Assembly (NCBI RefSeq): GCF_003688995.1
Contig: NZ_PENI01000041.1
Location: 1 to 64,000 of the forward strand
Direction: 5' to 3'
Length of the DNA: 64,000 nt
DNA from: Streptomyces shenzhenensis
Lineage (GTDB): Bacteria; Actinomycetota; Actinomycetes; Streptomycetales; Streptomycetaceae
How positions within the stretch are numbered: position 1 is the first letter of the stretch; each line of letters begins with the position of its first letter. Shown in pieces: positions 34,509 to 43,583 of the stretch. Below the pieces are notes generated by a model. It was not told the DNA's origin. It was given only the letters and a program-made list of their open reading frames with translations, and ran no database searches. Both the position numbers and the translations under genes were made by a program.

Positions 34509-35258
34509 ATGACCGACAGCGAACACCCGAACGCCGACCCTGAACCCGACACACGTGTCGAAACCGTTCCCGCCTACAACGCGGACCCCGGCGACCACCG
34601 AGCCATCCTCGACGAGTTCGCCACCGAACAAGGCTGGGACAAACGCACCTGGCCCCACGACACCACCCACGTCATCCACGCATCGCAGACGCTGCGCATC
34701 CAGTTCCTCAACAACGCCGACCCGCGCGAGGACACCTGGACCATCGCCGCCTACGACACACCCGTCTCCGACCGGACCTGGCACCTCACACTGACCGCCG
34801 ACACCCCGGCTCCCATCCTCAAGCGCCTGCTCACCGTCCTCGCCGAAGAGGACTGGGGCCCGGCCGACTTCATCACCGACAAGACCATCGCCCAGGCCAC
34901 CCGCCCCCTCCTCGACGCCGCATGGCAGCCCACCCCACCAGGACGCTGGCTGCACTGGAAACCACTCCACGGCAACGTCCGCCTCAGCCTCGACGCCTTC
35001 GCCGCCCGGGACCCCGACAGCACCCTCATTGCCTGGACCATCTCGGCAGGCGCCAACATCAACCAACCCGACTGGGCCATCAACGCCTCCAACCACACCC
35101 CCGCCGACCTACTCACCCGCCTCGCGGAAGAACTCGCTCACGGCACCGGCACCGGCACCCACCGCACCGCCCGCCGCAGCACACAACGGATCACACAGAC
35201 CGCCGCAACACTCCCGCCCAAACCATCCCGGGGACCATCGACGCCTCCCCGACGCTGA
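34509..35258 (+). CDS. DUF317-domain protein
   Basis: The 249-aa protein starts at ATG 34509 (MTDSEHPNADPEPDTRVETV). It holds two copies of a DUF317-like alpha/beta unit (WDKRTWPHDTTHVIHASQTL; later GRWLHWKPLHGNVRLSLDAF with TLIAWTISAGANINQPDWAI). It ends in a basic Thr/Arg tail. DUF317 proteins are a marker of Streptomyces plasmids and integrative elements; function unknown. It is the last intact gene of the co-directional block before the CRISPR array. Confidence 0.8.
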   Translation: MTDSEHPNADPEPDTRVETVPAYNADPGDHRAILDEFATEQGWDKRTWPHDTTHVIHASQTLRIQFLNNADPREDTWTIAAYDTPVSDRTWHLTLTADTPAPILKRLLTVLAEEDWGPADFITDKTIAQATRPLLDAAWQPTPPGRWLHWKPLHGNVRLSLDAFAARDPDSTLIAWTISAGANINQPDWAINASNHTPADLLTRLAEELAHGTGTGTHRTARRSTQRITQTAATLPPKPSRGPSTPPRR

Positions 35259-35397
35259 CGCCACCCCAACACCGACACCGAGCCGCCTGTGCCCGCTGCC
35301 CACCACCCGGTCACAGGCAGAAACGAGTAATCCCGCTTGACCTCCCCAGCCTCAACGCGCGCATCCACTTCGACCGCCACCCACCCACCCCAGTGCC

Positions 35398-35749
35398 GTG
35401 ACCGCCCACCTCACCGGCCCCCACCAGCACACAGCCCAGGCCCTCCTCACCACCCATGGATTCGAAGCCACCGACGAGCACACTCTCGTCCTGGCCCGCA
35501 TCGACCGGGAGGAGCCCTACTAGGCAGAAAGGGCAGCCCAGGCACTGAACTCCAATGACGTCACGACCGAGATCACACCGGGTCTGAGGGAGGCCATCGA
35601 CAAGGAATGGACCTGGGCCCACTACCCCATGTCCTGGTGCACCCCAGAGGAGATCCGCCAGGTCTCCGACACGGCCCAGAACATCTACGACGACATCCGC
35701 CACACCCGCCCCATCATCCACGCCCACGCCGACGACGGTCGCCCAACGT
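35398..35749 (+). pseudogene. Small plasmid/ICE-type gene with an amber stop, running into the CRISPR array
   Basis: From GTG 35398 the frame reads VTAHLTGPQHTAQALLTTHG and TLVLARIDREEPY, then TAG at 35521-35523. It continues in the same frame as AERAAQALNSNDVTTEITPG, LREAIDKEWTWAHYPMSWCT and EEIRQVSDTAQNIYDDIRHT. The frame reads without a stop into the first CRISPR repeat, so the original 3' end is missing or replaced. The conservation-like composition on both sides of the TAG suggests a recent nonsense mutation. Confidence 0.55.
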
Positions 35750-36993
35750 GGGTCCATCCCCGCGAGTGCGGGGAGCAGGAACAGCGGAACAACGGGAACA
35801 CGCCAGGTCAGGGTCCATCCCCGCGGGTGCGGAGGGCAGGACGCGGACGGTCTTGCGCTGGTGGTGTCCGGGGGACCATTCCCGCGGGTGCGGGGAGCAA
35901 CTGCAGGGCGGCGCCCCGAAGCGGATGTGCTGGGGTCCATCCCCGCGGGTGCGGGGAGCAGTTGCCGCTGGATGTCGTCGGCGTGCTCGGTGTGGGGCCA
36001 TCCCCGCGGGGAGCAGTCGTGCTCACCTGCGCCGCGCTCGCCGTGGCTGGGGTCCATCCCCGCGGGTGCGGGGAGCAGCCCAGGCGCTTGGCGATCCGGG
36101 TCCGCATCGCGGGACCATCCCCGCGGGTGCGGGGAGCAGGGGTTGCCGAAGACGGTGTCGCGGAGGCGGGCGGGGCCATCCCCGCGGGTGCGGGGAGCAG
36201 TCCGTGCGGGCTCTGGCCCACACTGCGCGTAGGGGTCCATCCCCGCGGGTGCGGGGAGCAGGCGGCCGGTGAGCTCGCCGACGAGGTGCGGGAGGGTCCA
36301 TCCCCGCGGGTGCGGGGAGCAGCTGTAGGTGACCGGGGTGCCGGCCGCCTTCGGGGGTCCATCCCCGCGGGTGCGGGGAGCAGCCGAACCTGCCTCCCCC
36401 CGTGTGGGCAGAGCTGGGTCCATCCCCGCGGGTGCGGGGAGCAGATGCGGTCGTACTGTTCGACGCTGATCCCGTAGGGTCCATCCCCGCGGGTGCGGGG
36501 AGCAGCGTGCGAATCTCCTGGCCCGGTTTCAGGCCGCGGGTCCATCCCCGCGGGTGCGGGGAGCAGACTTCCTCAAGGTACTGAACGATGCGGCGCTCGG
36601 GTCCATCCCCGCGGGTGCGGGGAGCAGGTGATGCTGACCTTGCTGGGCGGGGCCTGAGTGGGTCCATCCCCGCGGGTGCGGGGAGCAGTTCCACGCTGCG
36701 ACGAACCCGCCCTTGATCGCGGGTCCATCCCCGCGGGTGCGGGGAGCAGGTGGGGCGGCCGGAGAAGTTGCCGGCGGACTTGGGTCCATCCCCGCGGGTG
36801 CGGGGAGCAGCCGTGAGGCCAGGTCCCTCCGTGCCGCTGGACGGGTCCATCCCCGCGGGTGCGGGGAGCAGCAAGACCGGATCGCGGCCATCAGCGCGCG
36901 GAAGGGTCCATCCCCGCGGGTGCGGGGAGCAGAAACGCGGGTCGGTCAGGATCCTCAGGATGGTGGGTCCATCCCCGCGGGTGCGGGGAGCAG
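35750..36993 (-). CRISPR. Type I-E CRISPR array 1: 21 repeats, 20 spacers
   Basis: A 29-bp repeat (CTGCTCCCCGCACCCGCGGG plus GATGGACCC on the minus strand) recurs every 61 bp with 32-bp spacers. Repeats start at 35750, 35811, 35872, 35933, 35994, 36050, 36111, 36172 and then every 61 bp to 36965. The left end is degenerate: repeats 1-3 have substitutions and repeat 5 lacks 6 bp (23 bp long). Repeats from 36233 on are uniform. Decay at the left and the cas genes to the right place the leader at 36994-37082, so the array is transcribed on the minus strand like the cas genes. No spacer is duplicated. Confidence 0.97.
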
Positions 36994-37082
36994 TCTGGTT
37001 GACCTGCAGCTTTACAGCGCCTGGTGCGGGTTTCTGGCTACTTTCGCTGAACCGAGCGAACCGCCCATGTTGGACATGTGGG
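36994..37082 (-). promoter_or_regulatory. Leader of CRISPR array 1
   Basis: The short region between cas2 and the first uniform repeat is less GC-rich than its surroundings. Next to the repeat it shares a block (TAAA, then GCAGG(T/C)CAAC) with the leader of array 2. Probably the site of new spacer insertion. Confidence 0.6.
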
Positions 37083-37466
37083 TCAGCCTTTGCCGAAGCG
37101 TCGGCGTTTGGATGCCTTGCTCCAGCCGGTCGGCGGCTGCTGAGGGTTGTCCGGCGGGGCGGTGCTGGCAACCGCAGGAGACCTGGGTGGGCTGGAGGTG
37201 GGGCGGTGGATGAGGGTGGCGCCTTCGTGGTCGGTTGGGTGCCAGGTGTGGTCGTGGGTACGGAAGGTCAAGCCTTGCTCGTTGTTGGTGGTGTGGGCGA
37301 GGAGGGCGCGGCCTTGTCCCGCGTAGTGGCGGACCTCGTCCCAGAGGATGTCGCGAAGGCGGGCGGAGGGGTTGCCGATGAAGACGCCGACGGAGATTTC
37401 GAGCATCCAGCGGGTGAGGAAGCCGCGCAGGCCGACGGGGCAGTTGGTGAGGACGATGACGGTCAC
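37083..37466 (-). CDS. cas2: Cas2, type I-E
   Basis: GTG 37466 overlaps the cas1 stop (GTGA). The 127-aa protein begins VTVIVLTNCPVGLRGFLTRW, continues LEISVGVFIGNPSARLRDIL and holds the type I-E Cas2 ferredoxin-like fold (ARLRDILWDEVRHYAGQGRA, TNNEQGLTFRTHDHTWHPTD). It is longer than usual because of a Ser/Pro/Lys-rich tail after about residue 90. With Cas1 it forms the spacer-integration complex. Last gene of the cas operon. Confidence 0.93.
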   Translation of the reverse strand: MTVIVLTNCPVGLRGFLTRWMLEISVGVFIGNPSARLRDILWDEVRHYAGQGRALLAHTTNNEQGLTFRTHDHTWHPTDHEGATLIHRPTSSPPRSPAVASTAPPDNPQQPPTGWSKASKRRRFGKG

Positions 37467-38434
37467 CAGAGTCCGTCCGCGTGGGTGTGGTCGGGTCCGT
37501 CGTGGTTGATGCCGGAGGTCAGGTGGTCGCCGCCGTCGCTCTGGAAGGTGACCACGTCCCGGTCGTCGGTGGCGGCGGCCGGTTGCTCTGTGTCCGGCAT
37601 CAGGAGGCGTTTGATGTCGTCGACGCACCGGTTGAGGAGGGAGGTTTCGTTGATGCGGTCGCGCAGGGCGCGGCGGGTGCGGGAGCTGATGTCTTCGTCG
37701 CTGTGGGCTGCAGTGTCGAAGGCGACGGGGACGCCGATGTCGGTTTTGTAGAGGTCGGCGATGTCGAGGACGAAGGAGAGTTCGTGGCCGGAGTGGACGA
37801 AGCCCAGGGCTGGGCTGCAGCCGAGTGAGGTGACGACGGCGTGTGCGATGCCGTACATGCACTGGGCGGCGGCGGTGATGGCCTGGTTGACGTTGTCGCC
37901 GCTGGTGTGGTCGCCGGGTGTGTAGCGGCGGCCTTTCCAGGGGATGCCGGTGCGGGCGGCCTGCGCGTGGTAGCAGTCTTTGACGCGTTTGCCTTCGCGG
38001 CCGAGGAGTTCGCGGCGGGTGAGGCCGTCGGGGTCTTCGTCGGGGAAGCGCAGCCGGTACATGGCTCGGGCGACGGCGAGGCGGGCGCGGGGGTTGGCCC
38101 ATTGGTGGGCCTGGGCTTCCATGAGGGCGGAGGAGCGGGTGAGGGCGCGGCCGGAGGCGTAGTAGCGCACGGCGTGTTCGCCGACCCAGGCGACGGCGGC
38201 GCCGATTTCGCCGAGGACGATCATGGCCTGGTGGGTGATGCGGGTGCCGGGTCCGAGGAGGAGGGTGCCGATGGTGGCGGAGGGGATGTGGGTGGTGCCC
38301 TCGGCGTCGGTGGCGGTGATCGCGTTGGCGTCGCGGTGGATTGTGCAGCGTTCGAGGTAGATGAAGGAGAGGCGTTCGGCAGTGCGGGTGAGGTGGCGCG
38401 GAGTCAGGGCCGCGCGCTGGGAGACGGTACTCAC
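37463..38434 (-). CDS. cas1: Cas1, type I-E integrase
   Basis: The 323-aa protein starts at ATG 38434, overlapping the cas6e stop by 4 bp. The N-terminal beta domain (RLSFIYLERCTIHRDANAIT, HIPSATIGTLLLGPGTRITH) is followed by the helical catalytic domain with the Glu region LLGREGKRVKDCYHAQAART. The conserved metal motif is HSGHELSFVLDIADLYK. All expected metal ligands (Glu, His, Asp) appear present. Together with Cas2 it captures and inserts spacers. Confidence 0.96.
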   Translation of the reverse strand: MSTVSQRAALTPRHLTRTAERLSFIYLERCTIHRDANAITATDAEGTTHIPSATIGTLLLGPGTRITHQAMIVLGEIGAAVAWVGEHAVRYYASGRALTRSSALMEAQAHQWANPRARLAVARAMYRLRFPDEDPDGLTRRELLGREGKRVKDCYHAQAARTGIPWKGRRYTPGDHTSGDNVNQAITAAAQCMYGIAHAVVTSLGCSPALGFVHSGHELSFVLDIADLYKTDIGVPVAFDTAAHSDEDISSRTRRALRDRINETSLLNRCVDDIKRLLMPDTEQPAAATDDRDVVTFQSDGGDHLTSGINHDGPDHTHADGLW

Positions 38435-39213
38435 GGTGTCGGCTGCCGCGGGAGGGGGGCGAGGGTGAGGAGGCCGCAGCCGTAGGCGCGGGCTCGGCCG
38501 ATGCCCTGGGTGAGGGTGCGGCGCAGGGTGTCGGGGTCGGTGACTTCGAGGCGTCCGTCGAAGGTGACGGTGACGAGGGTGACCTTGTTCCTGCTGGTGG
38601 AGTTGTCCTGGCCGGGTTTTCCGAAGGCGAGGGCGCGGGTGTCAGCCACGGTGAGTTCATAGCGGTCGCCGTGGTGGGGGTGGCCTTTGTGGGTGGTGCC
38701 GCTGGGCAGGGTTCGTCGGTCGTCGGGCTTTTCGAGGATGCGGAACCCTGCACGGTTCTGCCGTTTTTCGTCGAGGAGCCAGGCCATCTGGTGGACGGGG
38801 GTGAGGTGGGCGGTGATCTTGCGGGGTTCGCCGTCCTTGCGGCGGATGGTGTGGACCGGGTTGGCGGTGAGCCGGAATGCCCACCGGCCGCCGGAGGCGA
38901 GGCGGTCGAGGAAGGACTGGTAGGGGCGGGTCTGCCAGCCGGGCGCGTCCGGGGTGGCGACGGCGGGCCAGCCGGCCTGTTCGACGAGGTGGGTGAGGTC
39001 GGGCCGGTCGGGGCTGACGACGTAGAGGAGTATCTCGGCGCGGGCCTCCTGGTCCAGCCGCCACAGCACTCGCGGGGCGCCGGGGGCGGGGGTGTCGGTG
39101 GGGAGGATGTGCGGGAAGGACGACATGACAGCTGCGTGCAGGGTCTGAGGGGAGGACAGCAGGCGGCGCGTGCCGGGCCGGGCGGTGTTGAGGCGGAAAC
39201 GGGTGAGGAACAT
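38431..39213 (-). CDS. cas6e: Cas6e (CasE/Cse3) crRNA endoribonuclease
   Basis: ATG 39213 shares its A with the cas5e stop. The 260-aa protein starts MFLTRFRLNTARPGTRRLLS, has His at position 26 (the catalytic His of the family) and ends with the Gly-rich loop GIGRARAYGCGLLTLAPLPR typical of RAMP proteins. It cleaves the repeat hairpin to make crRNA and stays on the 3' handle. The palindromic core of the repeat (CCCCGC..GCGGGG) fits such a hairpin. Confidence 0.95.
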   Translation of the reverse strand: MFLTRFRLNTARPGTRRLLSSPQTLHAAVMSSFPHILPTDTPAPGAPRVLWRLDQEARAEILLYVVSPDRPDLTHLVEQAGWPAVATPDAPGWQTRPYQSFLDRLASGGRWAFRLTANPVHTIRRKDGEPRKITAHLTPVHQMAWLLDEKRQNRAGFRILEKPDDRRTLPSGTTHKGHPHHGDRYELTVADTRALAFGKPGQDNSTSRNKVTLVTVTFDGRLEVTDPDTLRRTLTQGIGRARAYGCGLLTLAPLPRQPTP

Positions 39214-39965
39214 CAGGCGTTCTCGTCCTCCGGGAGTGCGGGCAGCGCGTCGAACGGGTCGTGGTGCACCGCCTGTTGGGGTTGCGTGGTTGAGGCGGTC
39301 GGTCCGGGGACGAACGTGGTGACGACGGTGCGCAGCGTGTGGCGGCGACGCGTTGGGGAGAAACTGACCGGTTGATCGGGCAGAGTGTCGCCGGCGGCGT
39401 CCTCGCCGGTGTGCTTCTCACGAAGGACGGTCAGCCGGTTCGGAAGCGTCGCTCGGTGGTGTCGCCGGTACCAGGCGGCCGCTTGCCAGGGCACGTGCTC
39501 CAGGATGTCCTCGATGCGGGCGTCCTCGTGGAGGCCGAGGTCGACGGGCCGGGACGGCGGGCAGGAGCGGCGGCCGAGGAACGGCGGGTAGACCGGTGTG
39601 CGCAGGGCCTGGTGCAGTCCGGTCAGCAGGGTGTGGTCGCCTTCGACGGCGGCGACGAACACGGCGTCGGCGAGGTAGAAACGCTCCGACAGCGGCATGG
39701 TCTTCCCGGTGACCGGGTGCATCGCCTTGTGGAAGTCGCGGATGCGGATGCCGGGCTGGTCGATCCGGACGCCGAACCGCAGGGCAGCCAGAGGGGCGAG
39801 GCGGGTGTCGTCGTCACGGTCGATGCCGGCCGCGGCTGCGAGCAAGCCGATGACCGCACTCTTGGTCGGGGCGGACTCGGTGGTCCGCCTCGTGAAACGG
39901 GAGGAGGCCCCCCAGGACTGCAGGGGGCCCGCGAGCAGGAGGGTCAGGACGCTGGTGCGGCTCAT
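39213..39965 (-). CDS. cas5e: Cas5e (CasD)
   Basis: ATG 39965 overlaps the cas7e stop by 4 bp, so the longer frame to 40154 is rejected. The 250-aa protein opens with the Cas5 signature TLLLAGPLQSWGASSRFTRR, then TESAPTKSAVIGLLAAAAGI. It holds the crRNA 5' handle in Cascade. Pro/Thr-rich residues fill the last 40 positions. Confidence 0.95.
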   Translation of the reverse strand: MSRTSVLTLLLAGPLQSWGASSRFTRRTTESAPTKSAVIGLLAAAAGIDRDDDTRLAPLAALRFGVRIDQPGIRIRDFHKAMHPVTGKTMPLSERFYLADAVFVAAVEGDHTLLTGLHQALRTPVYPPFLGRRSCPPSRPVDLGLHEDARIEDILEHVPWQAAAWYRRHHRATLPNRLTVLREKHTGEDAAGDTLPDQPVSFSPTRRRHTLRTVVTTFVPGPTASTTQPQQAVHHDPFDALPALPEDENA

Positions 39966-41152
39966 TCCGGCTTCTCCAGCCGCTCCGCCACAGCCTGGCC
40001 CACGGCGGCGACCAGCGCGGGCAGATTGTCGCTCTCCCTCCCCAGGGTGCTGAGCTCTCTGGTGTTCGGGCCGACCCGCAGGATCCAGGTCGGGTCGGCT
40101 TCGGCGCTGTAGGCGCGTTCGATGTCGGGGACGTACGCCGTGAGCCGGTCGCATGCGGCGCGGAGGTGGCCTCCCTCGTCCGCGCGGACGGGATCCTCGA
40201 AGGCGGACACGTAGCTGACCGGGCGGCTGGAGCGGAGGGTGACGAGGACGGCGTCGGGGAGGGTGTGGTGCCCGAAGGTGTTGATCTTCCCGGTGGGCAG
40301 GGAGGCGACGAAGCTGTGCACGAACGCTTCGACCGCGCGGCGTACGGGTTCGGTGCGCGGTTCGTCCTCGCGCAGGCCCTGGCCGAGGTTGGCGGCGAGC
40401 TGGTGGATACCGAGGGCGGCGTAGCGGTAGAGGGTGGCGGAGTTGAAGTCGACGGTGCCGATCATGCCGGCGCCGGTCTCCTCCTCGGTGTTCTCGTCAT
40501 CGACGGCGGTGTAGTAGTCGGACTCGGTCTCGACGCGGTGGACGCTGAGGGCGTGGGCGACCTGGACGGCGGCGTCGACGTTGATGTCGGGGATGTCGGC
40601 GACCATCCGGCCGAACAGCGCGATGTCCACGGAGTGCCGGCTGTCCGCGATCTCGCGGGCCCGGTCCTTGTTCTTCTTGCCTTTGAAGAAGCCGGTGATG
40701 TCGGCGGCGCCTTCATGGGCGAGGCGTGCCAGACCGTCGAGCTGGCGGGCGGAGAGGAAGACCAGGTACTTGGTCTCCGGTGCGGGAGCGGGCCCGCCGT
40801 CCTTGGCCTGGCCGGCCTTGCGCTTGGGCACCTCGGTCTTCAGCCCCGTCGCCTTGATGGTCTCGTCGGCCAGACGCAGCGCGTCCGCGTCGCCGAGCGC
40901 GGGATCGAGAACGATGATGCGCGCGGCGAGGAGTTCGACGACCTTCTTCGTCCGCACGCCGAGCTCGCTCGGGTCGAGGAGGTGCTCGTCACGGAAGTAG
41001 GTGCGGATCGCCCGCTTCCACGCCTGGCTGGATACCCGGGCGCGGGGCACCCCGCCGTAGACGGCCGTCTTCGGCGCTCCGGTGTCGTCCCGGTTGAGGT
41101 TGCTGGGCGGGACGGTCTGCAGGGCGTGCACGTCCAGGAAGAAGCGGTTCAC
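39962..41152 (-). CDS. cas7e: Cas7e (CasC/Cse4) Cascade backbone
   Basis: GTG 41152 overlaps the cas11 stop (GTGA), which decides the start over a longer frame. The 396-aa protein begins VNRFFLDVHALQTVPPSNLN, with RDDTGAPKTAVYGGVPRARV and SSQAWKRAIRTYF. The thumb and palm segments AALFGRM-like (IALFGRMVADIPDINVDAAV) and GMIGTVDFNSATLYRYAALG are present. Six copies coat the crRNA in known Cascades. Confidence 0.95.
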   Translation of the reverse strand: MNRFFLDVHALQTVPPSNLNRDDTGAPKTAVYGGVPRARVSSQAWKRAIRTYFRDEHLLDPSELGVRTKKVVELLAARIIVLDPALGDADALRLADETIKATGLKTEVPKRKAGQAKDGGPAPAPETKYLVFLSARQLDGLARLAHEGAADITGFFKGKKNKDRAREIADSRHSVDIALFGRMVADIPDINVDAAVQVAHALSVHRVETESDYYTAVDDENTEEETGAGMIGTVDFNSATLYRYAALGIHQLAANLGQGLREDEPRTEPVRRAVEAFVHSFVASLPTGKINTFGHHTLPDAVLVTLRSSRPVSYVSAFEDPVRADEGGHLRAACDRLTAYVPDIERAYSAEADPTWILRVGPNTRELSTLGRESDNLPALVAAVGQAVAERLEKPE

Positions 41153-41838
41153 GAGGCGTCCTTGTCGTCCTTGGCGGCCGGCGGGTTGCTCCCGGCGTCG
41201 CGGGAGTCGGAATCGGAGTCGGACTTGAGGCGGGCGTGGAAGGAACGGCCCCACTCCCGGCGTACGGCGGCGGGACCGTCGGGCCACTGCCAGGCGTAGA
41301 GCTGCCCGGCGAGCAGCCCGTAGTCGAGGGGGATGTCCGCGCCGCGCAGCAGGGTAACGATGTCCCGCAGCCGTTGAGCGAGTGCCGTCAGGTCGGGTGC
41401 GGTACCGGCCCGCACCAGTCGCTTGCGGACCGCGTCGTCGATCTCTCCGACGGGCATCAGCCGACGGATCGCGGCGCCAAGCCCGCCAGGCCGCTGGTAG
41501 CTGTGCAGGCGGTGCATGCGTGATCCGCGGGACTGCTGGTGCAGCGCCCACAGAGTCAGTGCAGTATGCAGGGCGTTCTCGGCGCGGACAAGTTCCCGCT
41601 CGCTCAACTGGCGCCGGCCGTCCGCGGTGGAGTGCAGAGGACTGGTGTCGATGAGACCCCACAGGTCGGGCAGGGCAGCGGCGTCCCGGCCGGCGCCTCG
41701 GCGCAGCCGGGCGAGAGCGGCTACGTCCACGGCGCTGTCGCGGAGACAGCCGTCCTGCCGCGGCACGATCAACTCGTGGGCGAGACGGGCGACTCGGCCA
41801 CGGATGCTGGTGGGGGCGGTCGTGGGAGTGGTGGTCAT
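41149..41838 (-). CDS. cas11: Cas11 (CasB/Cse2) small subunit
   Basis: ATG 41838 overlaps the cas8e stop (ATGA). The 229-aa helical protein has RVARLAHELIVPRQDGCLRD, AALARLRRGAGRDAAALPDL, the ENALHTALTLWALHQQS helix and RLHSYQRPGGLGAAIRRLMP. The end is a Ser/Asp/Lys-rich tail. It lines the target-strand groove of Cascade. Confidence 0.94.
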   Translation of the reverse strand: MTTTPTTAPTSIRGRVARLAHELIVPRQDGCLRDSAVDVAALARLRRGAGRDAAALPDLWGLIDTSPLHSTADGRRQLSERELVRAENALHTALTLWALHQQSRGSRMHRLHSYQRPGGLGAAIRRLMPVGEIDDAVRKRLVRAGTAPDLTALAQRLRDIVTLLRGADIPLDYGLLAGQLYAWQWPDGPAAVRREWGRSFHARLKSDSDSDSRDAGSNPPAAKDDKDAS

Positions 41839-43583
41839 CGGTCCGTCTCCGGGTCAGTCCTGTCGTCGGGGTTGCTGGTCGGCCTCGGCGAGGCCGCCAT
41901 GCCGGTGCCTGGTGTTCCGCCGCCGGCGTCGGTATCTGCACCGCCGCCGGCGGGTCCGGGCAGTGCCTTGGCCAGGCGGGCGCGGAACCAGGTGTCGGCA
42001 AGCCCGGCGTTCAGCCAGACGGTGCCGTTCTTGCCGGTGACGGTCCTGCCCTGCCAGGCGGCGTCTCCGGCTGCCTCGATGAGGCGGTCCCCGAGCCGGC
42101 CGAGCAGACGTCGTACTTCCCCTTGCCATTGGCTGCGCAGCTCGAACGGATCATCGGCGCTGGCAAGTTCGGCCAGCCATACGCGGTAGGGCTGCTCCAG
42201 CTGGTCGAACCCAATTCGGCGGGCGCCGTCCCTCGGTCCGTCCGGGGTGCTGCCGGCCGCGGCAGCCAGATCGGCGGCCAGATCGCCCAGCGCGCGCACG
42301 GCCAGGTCGGCATCGTCGGCGGCGTTCACGGCCTGGCGACCGTAGATGCGGTCCTGGCGGTGCAGCAGCACGACCGGGATCAGCAGGTGGTCGTCGACGA
42401 TGTCATCGATCACGGACTGCTGCGTACCGTAGGCGGCACCGACCACCCGGGTCCGGACGAGGTGACCGCGTTCGAGATGGCCGTCGGTGACCAGGCGCGC
42501 GATCCATTCCAGAACCCCCGGGCGCAAGTTCGCCGCCGGCTGCGACGTCTGGCCCTGGTCCGTGCGGTCAGCGACGAGCGAAGCGATGCCCCGCCAGGCT
42601 GCGCGCGCCGGATCGTGCTCGCGAGGCAGGTAGACCGGTGCCTCACCGAGCTTCTTCTCCTGCGTCCTGCTGCGCCGCCACGACGTCATCGGCTCCCGGC
42701 GGAACTTGTTCCGTGAGGCCAGCGGATCTCCGTATCCGATGACGACGCCATGGACGCCGTCGTGGTCGTGATGCAGGCGCAGGCGGCGGGACTGCCAGGT
42801 GTACAGATCGCGAGGCCCGGTCGGCGCACGTTCCGCGCCGCCGGGACCGGGCGGCTCCCGGCGCCAGGCCGGCCGGTCGCCCGCATCGATGTCCAGTCCA
42901 TCGGTGTCGGCGCCGACCAGGTTCAGCAGCAGCGTGTCACGCAACGTGTCGCCCTCGGCGAACACACCGCCCAGACCGCCGACCCATCCGGTACCCAACG
43001 GATACACCTTGCCGCCCTTGACCCGGTCGTCCCCGACCGCCCCGGATTTGATGCCTGAGGTGTCGTAGGCGTGGGCATGGACGACCCAGCGGGCGGCCTC
43101 GGCGAACGTCAGCCGCAGCCCGTCCGGCCGACGGGCCGTGAAGAACGGCTCACCGTTGGGCACGTCGGCCACGATCCGGTTCAGCGGGAAGATCTCGTTC
43201 TTCGCCGTGTGCAGCCCGGCCGTCTGGAAGAACGGCGCCTCGGGATGGAGCAGGTCGAATCGTTCCCGGTGGGCGTCCAGGTAGGCCTGCACCGGTGCGA
43301 AGCAGTCCAGGTCGTCCCGTAACTCCGCCCACTCGTCGATGTCCTGGGGGCCGTCGAGGGCGTCGTGCGCGATGGCCAGCAGCAGCCGCAGCAGAGCGAA
43401 CTCCTGCGTCGGCAGATCCCCGACAACACGCCTCAGACTGCCTGCCTGGGCAAAAACCTGACGCAGCGACACCTCGTGCTGTCGGCCATTGACGTCGAGG
43501 ACGCCTATCCAGGGCCTCGCGGTCAGGTCGAACGACGAGGACACGGCAGGGGGTTCGGCGGTGGTTTCAGCCACGCTCGTCAC
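41835..43583 (-). CDS. cas8e: Cas8e (CasA/Cse1) large subunit
   Basis: The start at 43583 overlaps the end of cas3 by 17 bp. The 582-aa protein starts with FDLTARPWIGVLDVNGRQHE and VSLRQVFAQAG, then LPTQEFALLRLLLAIAHDAL, typical of Cse1. PAM-loop region residues lie around HTAKNEIFPLNRIVADVPNG. The C-terminal four-helix bundle is followed by a Gly/Asp/Thr tail. It recognises the PAM and recruits Cas3. Confidence 0.95.
   Translation of the reverse strand: MTSVAETTAEPPAVSSSFDLTARPWIGVLDVNGRQHEVSLRQVFAQAGSLRRVVGDLPTQEFALLRLLLAIAHDALDGPQDIDEWAELRDDLDCFAPVQAYLDAHRERFDLLHPEAPFFQTAGLHTAKNEIFPLNRIVADVPNGEPFFTARRPDGLRLTFAEAARWVVHAHAYDTSGIKSGAVGDDRVKGGKVYPLGTGWVGGLGGVFAEGDTLRDTLLLNLVGADTDGLDIDAGDRPAWRREPPGPGGAERAPTGPRDLYTWQSRRLRLHHDHDGVHGVVIGYGDPLASRNKFRREPMTSWRRSRTQEKKLGEAPVYLPREHDPARAAWRGIASLVADRTDQGQTSQPAANLRPGVLEWIARLVTDGHLERGHLVRTRVVGAAYGTQQSVIDDIVDDHLLIPVVLLHRQDRIYGRQAVNAADDADLAVRALGDLAADLAAAAGSTPDGPRDGARRIGFDQLEQPYRVWLAELASADDPFELRSQWQGEVRRLLGRLGDRLIEAAGDAAWQGRTVTGKNGTVWLNAGLADTWFRARLAKALPGPAGGGADTDAGGGTPGTGMAASPRPTSNPDDRTDPETDR

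Noticed and set aside
35311..37751. Frames with repeated PHPRGWT- or IPAGAGSS-type segments
   Set aside because: These are translations of the CRISPR repeats, not proteins.
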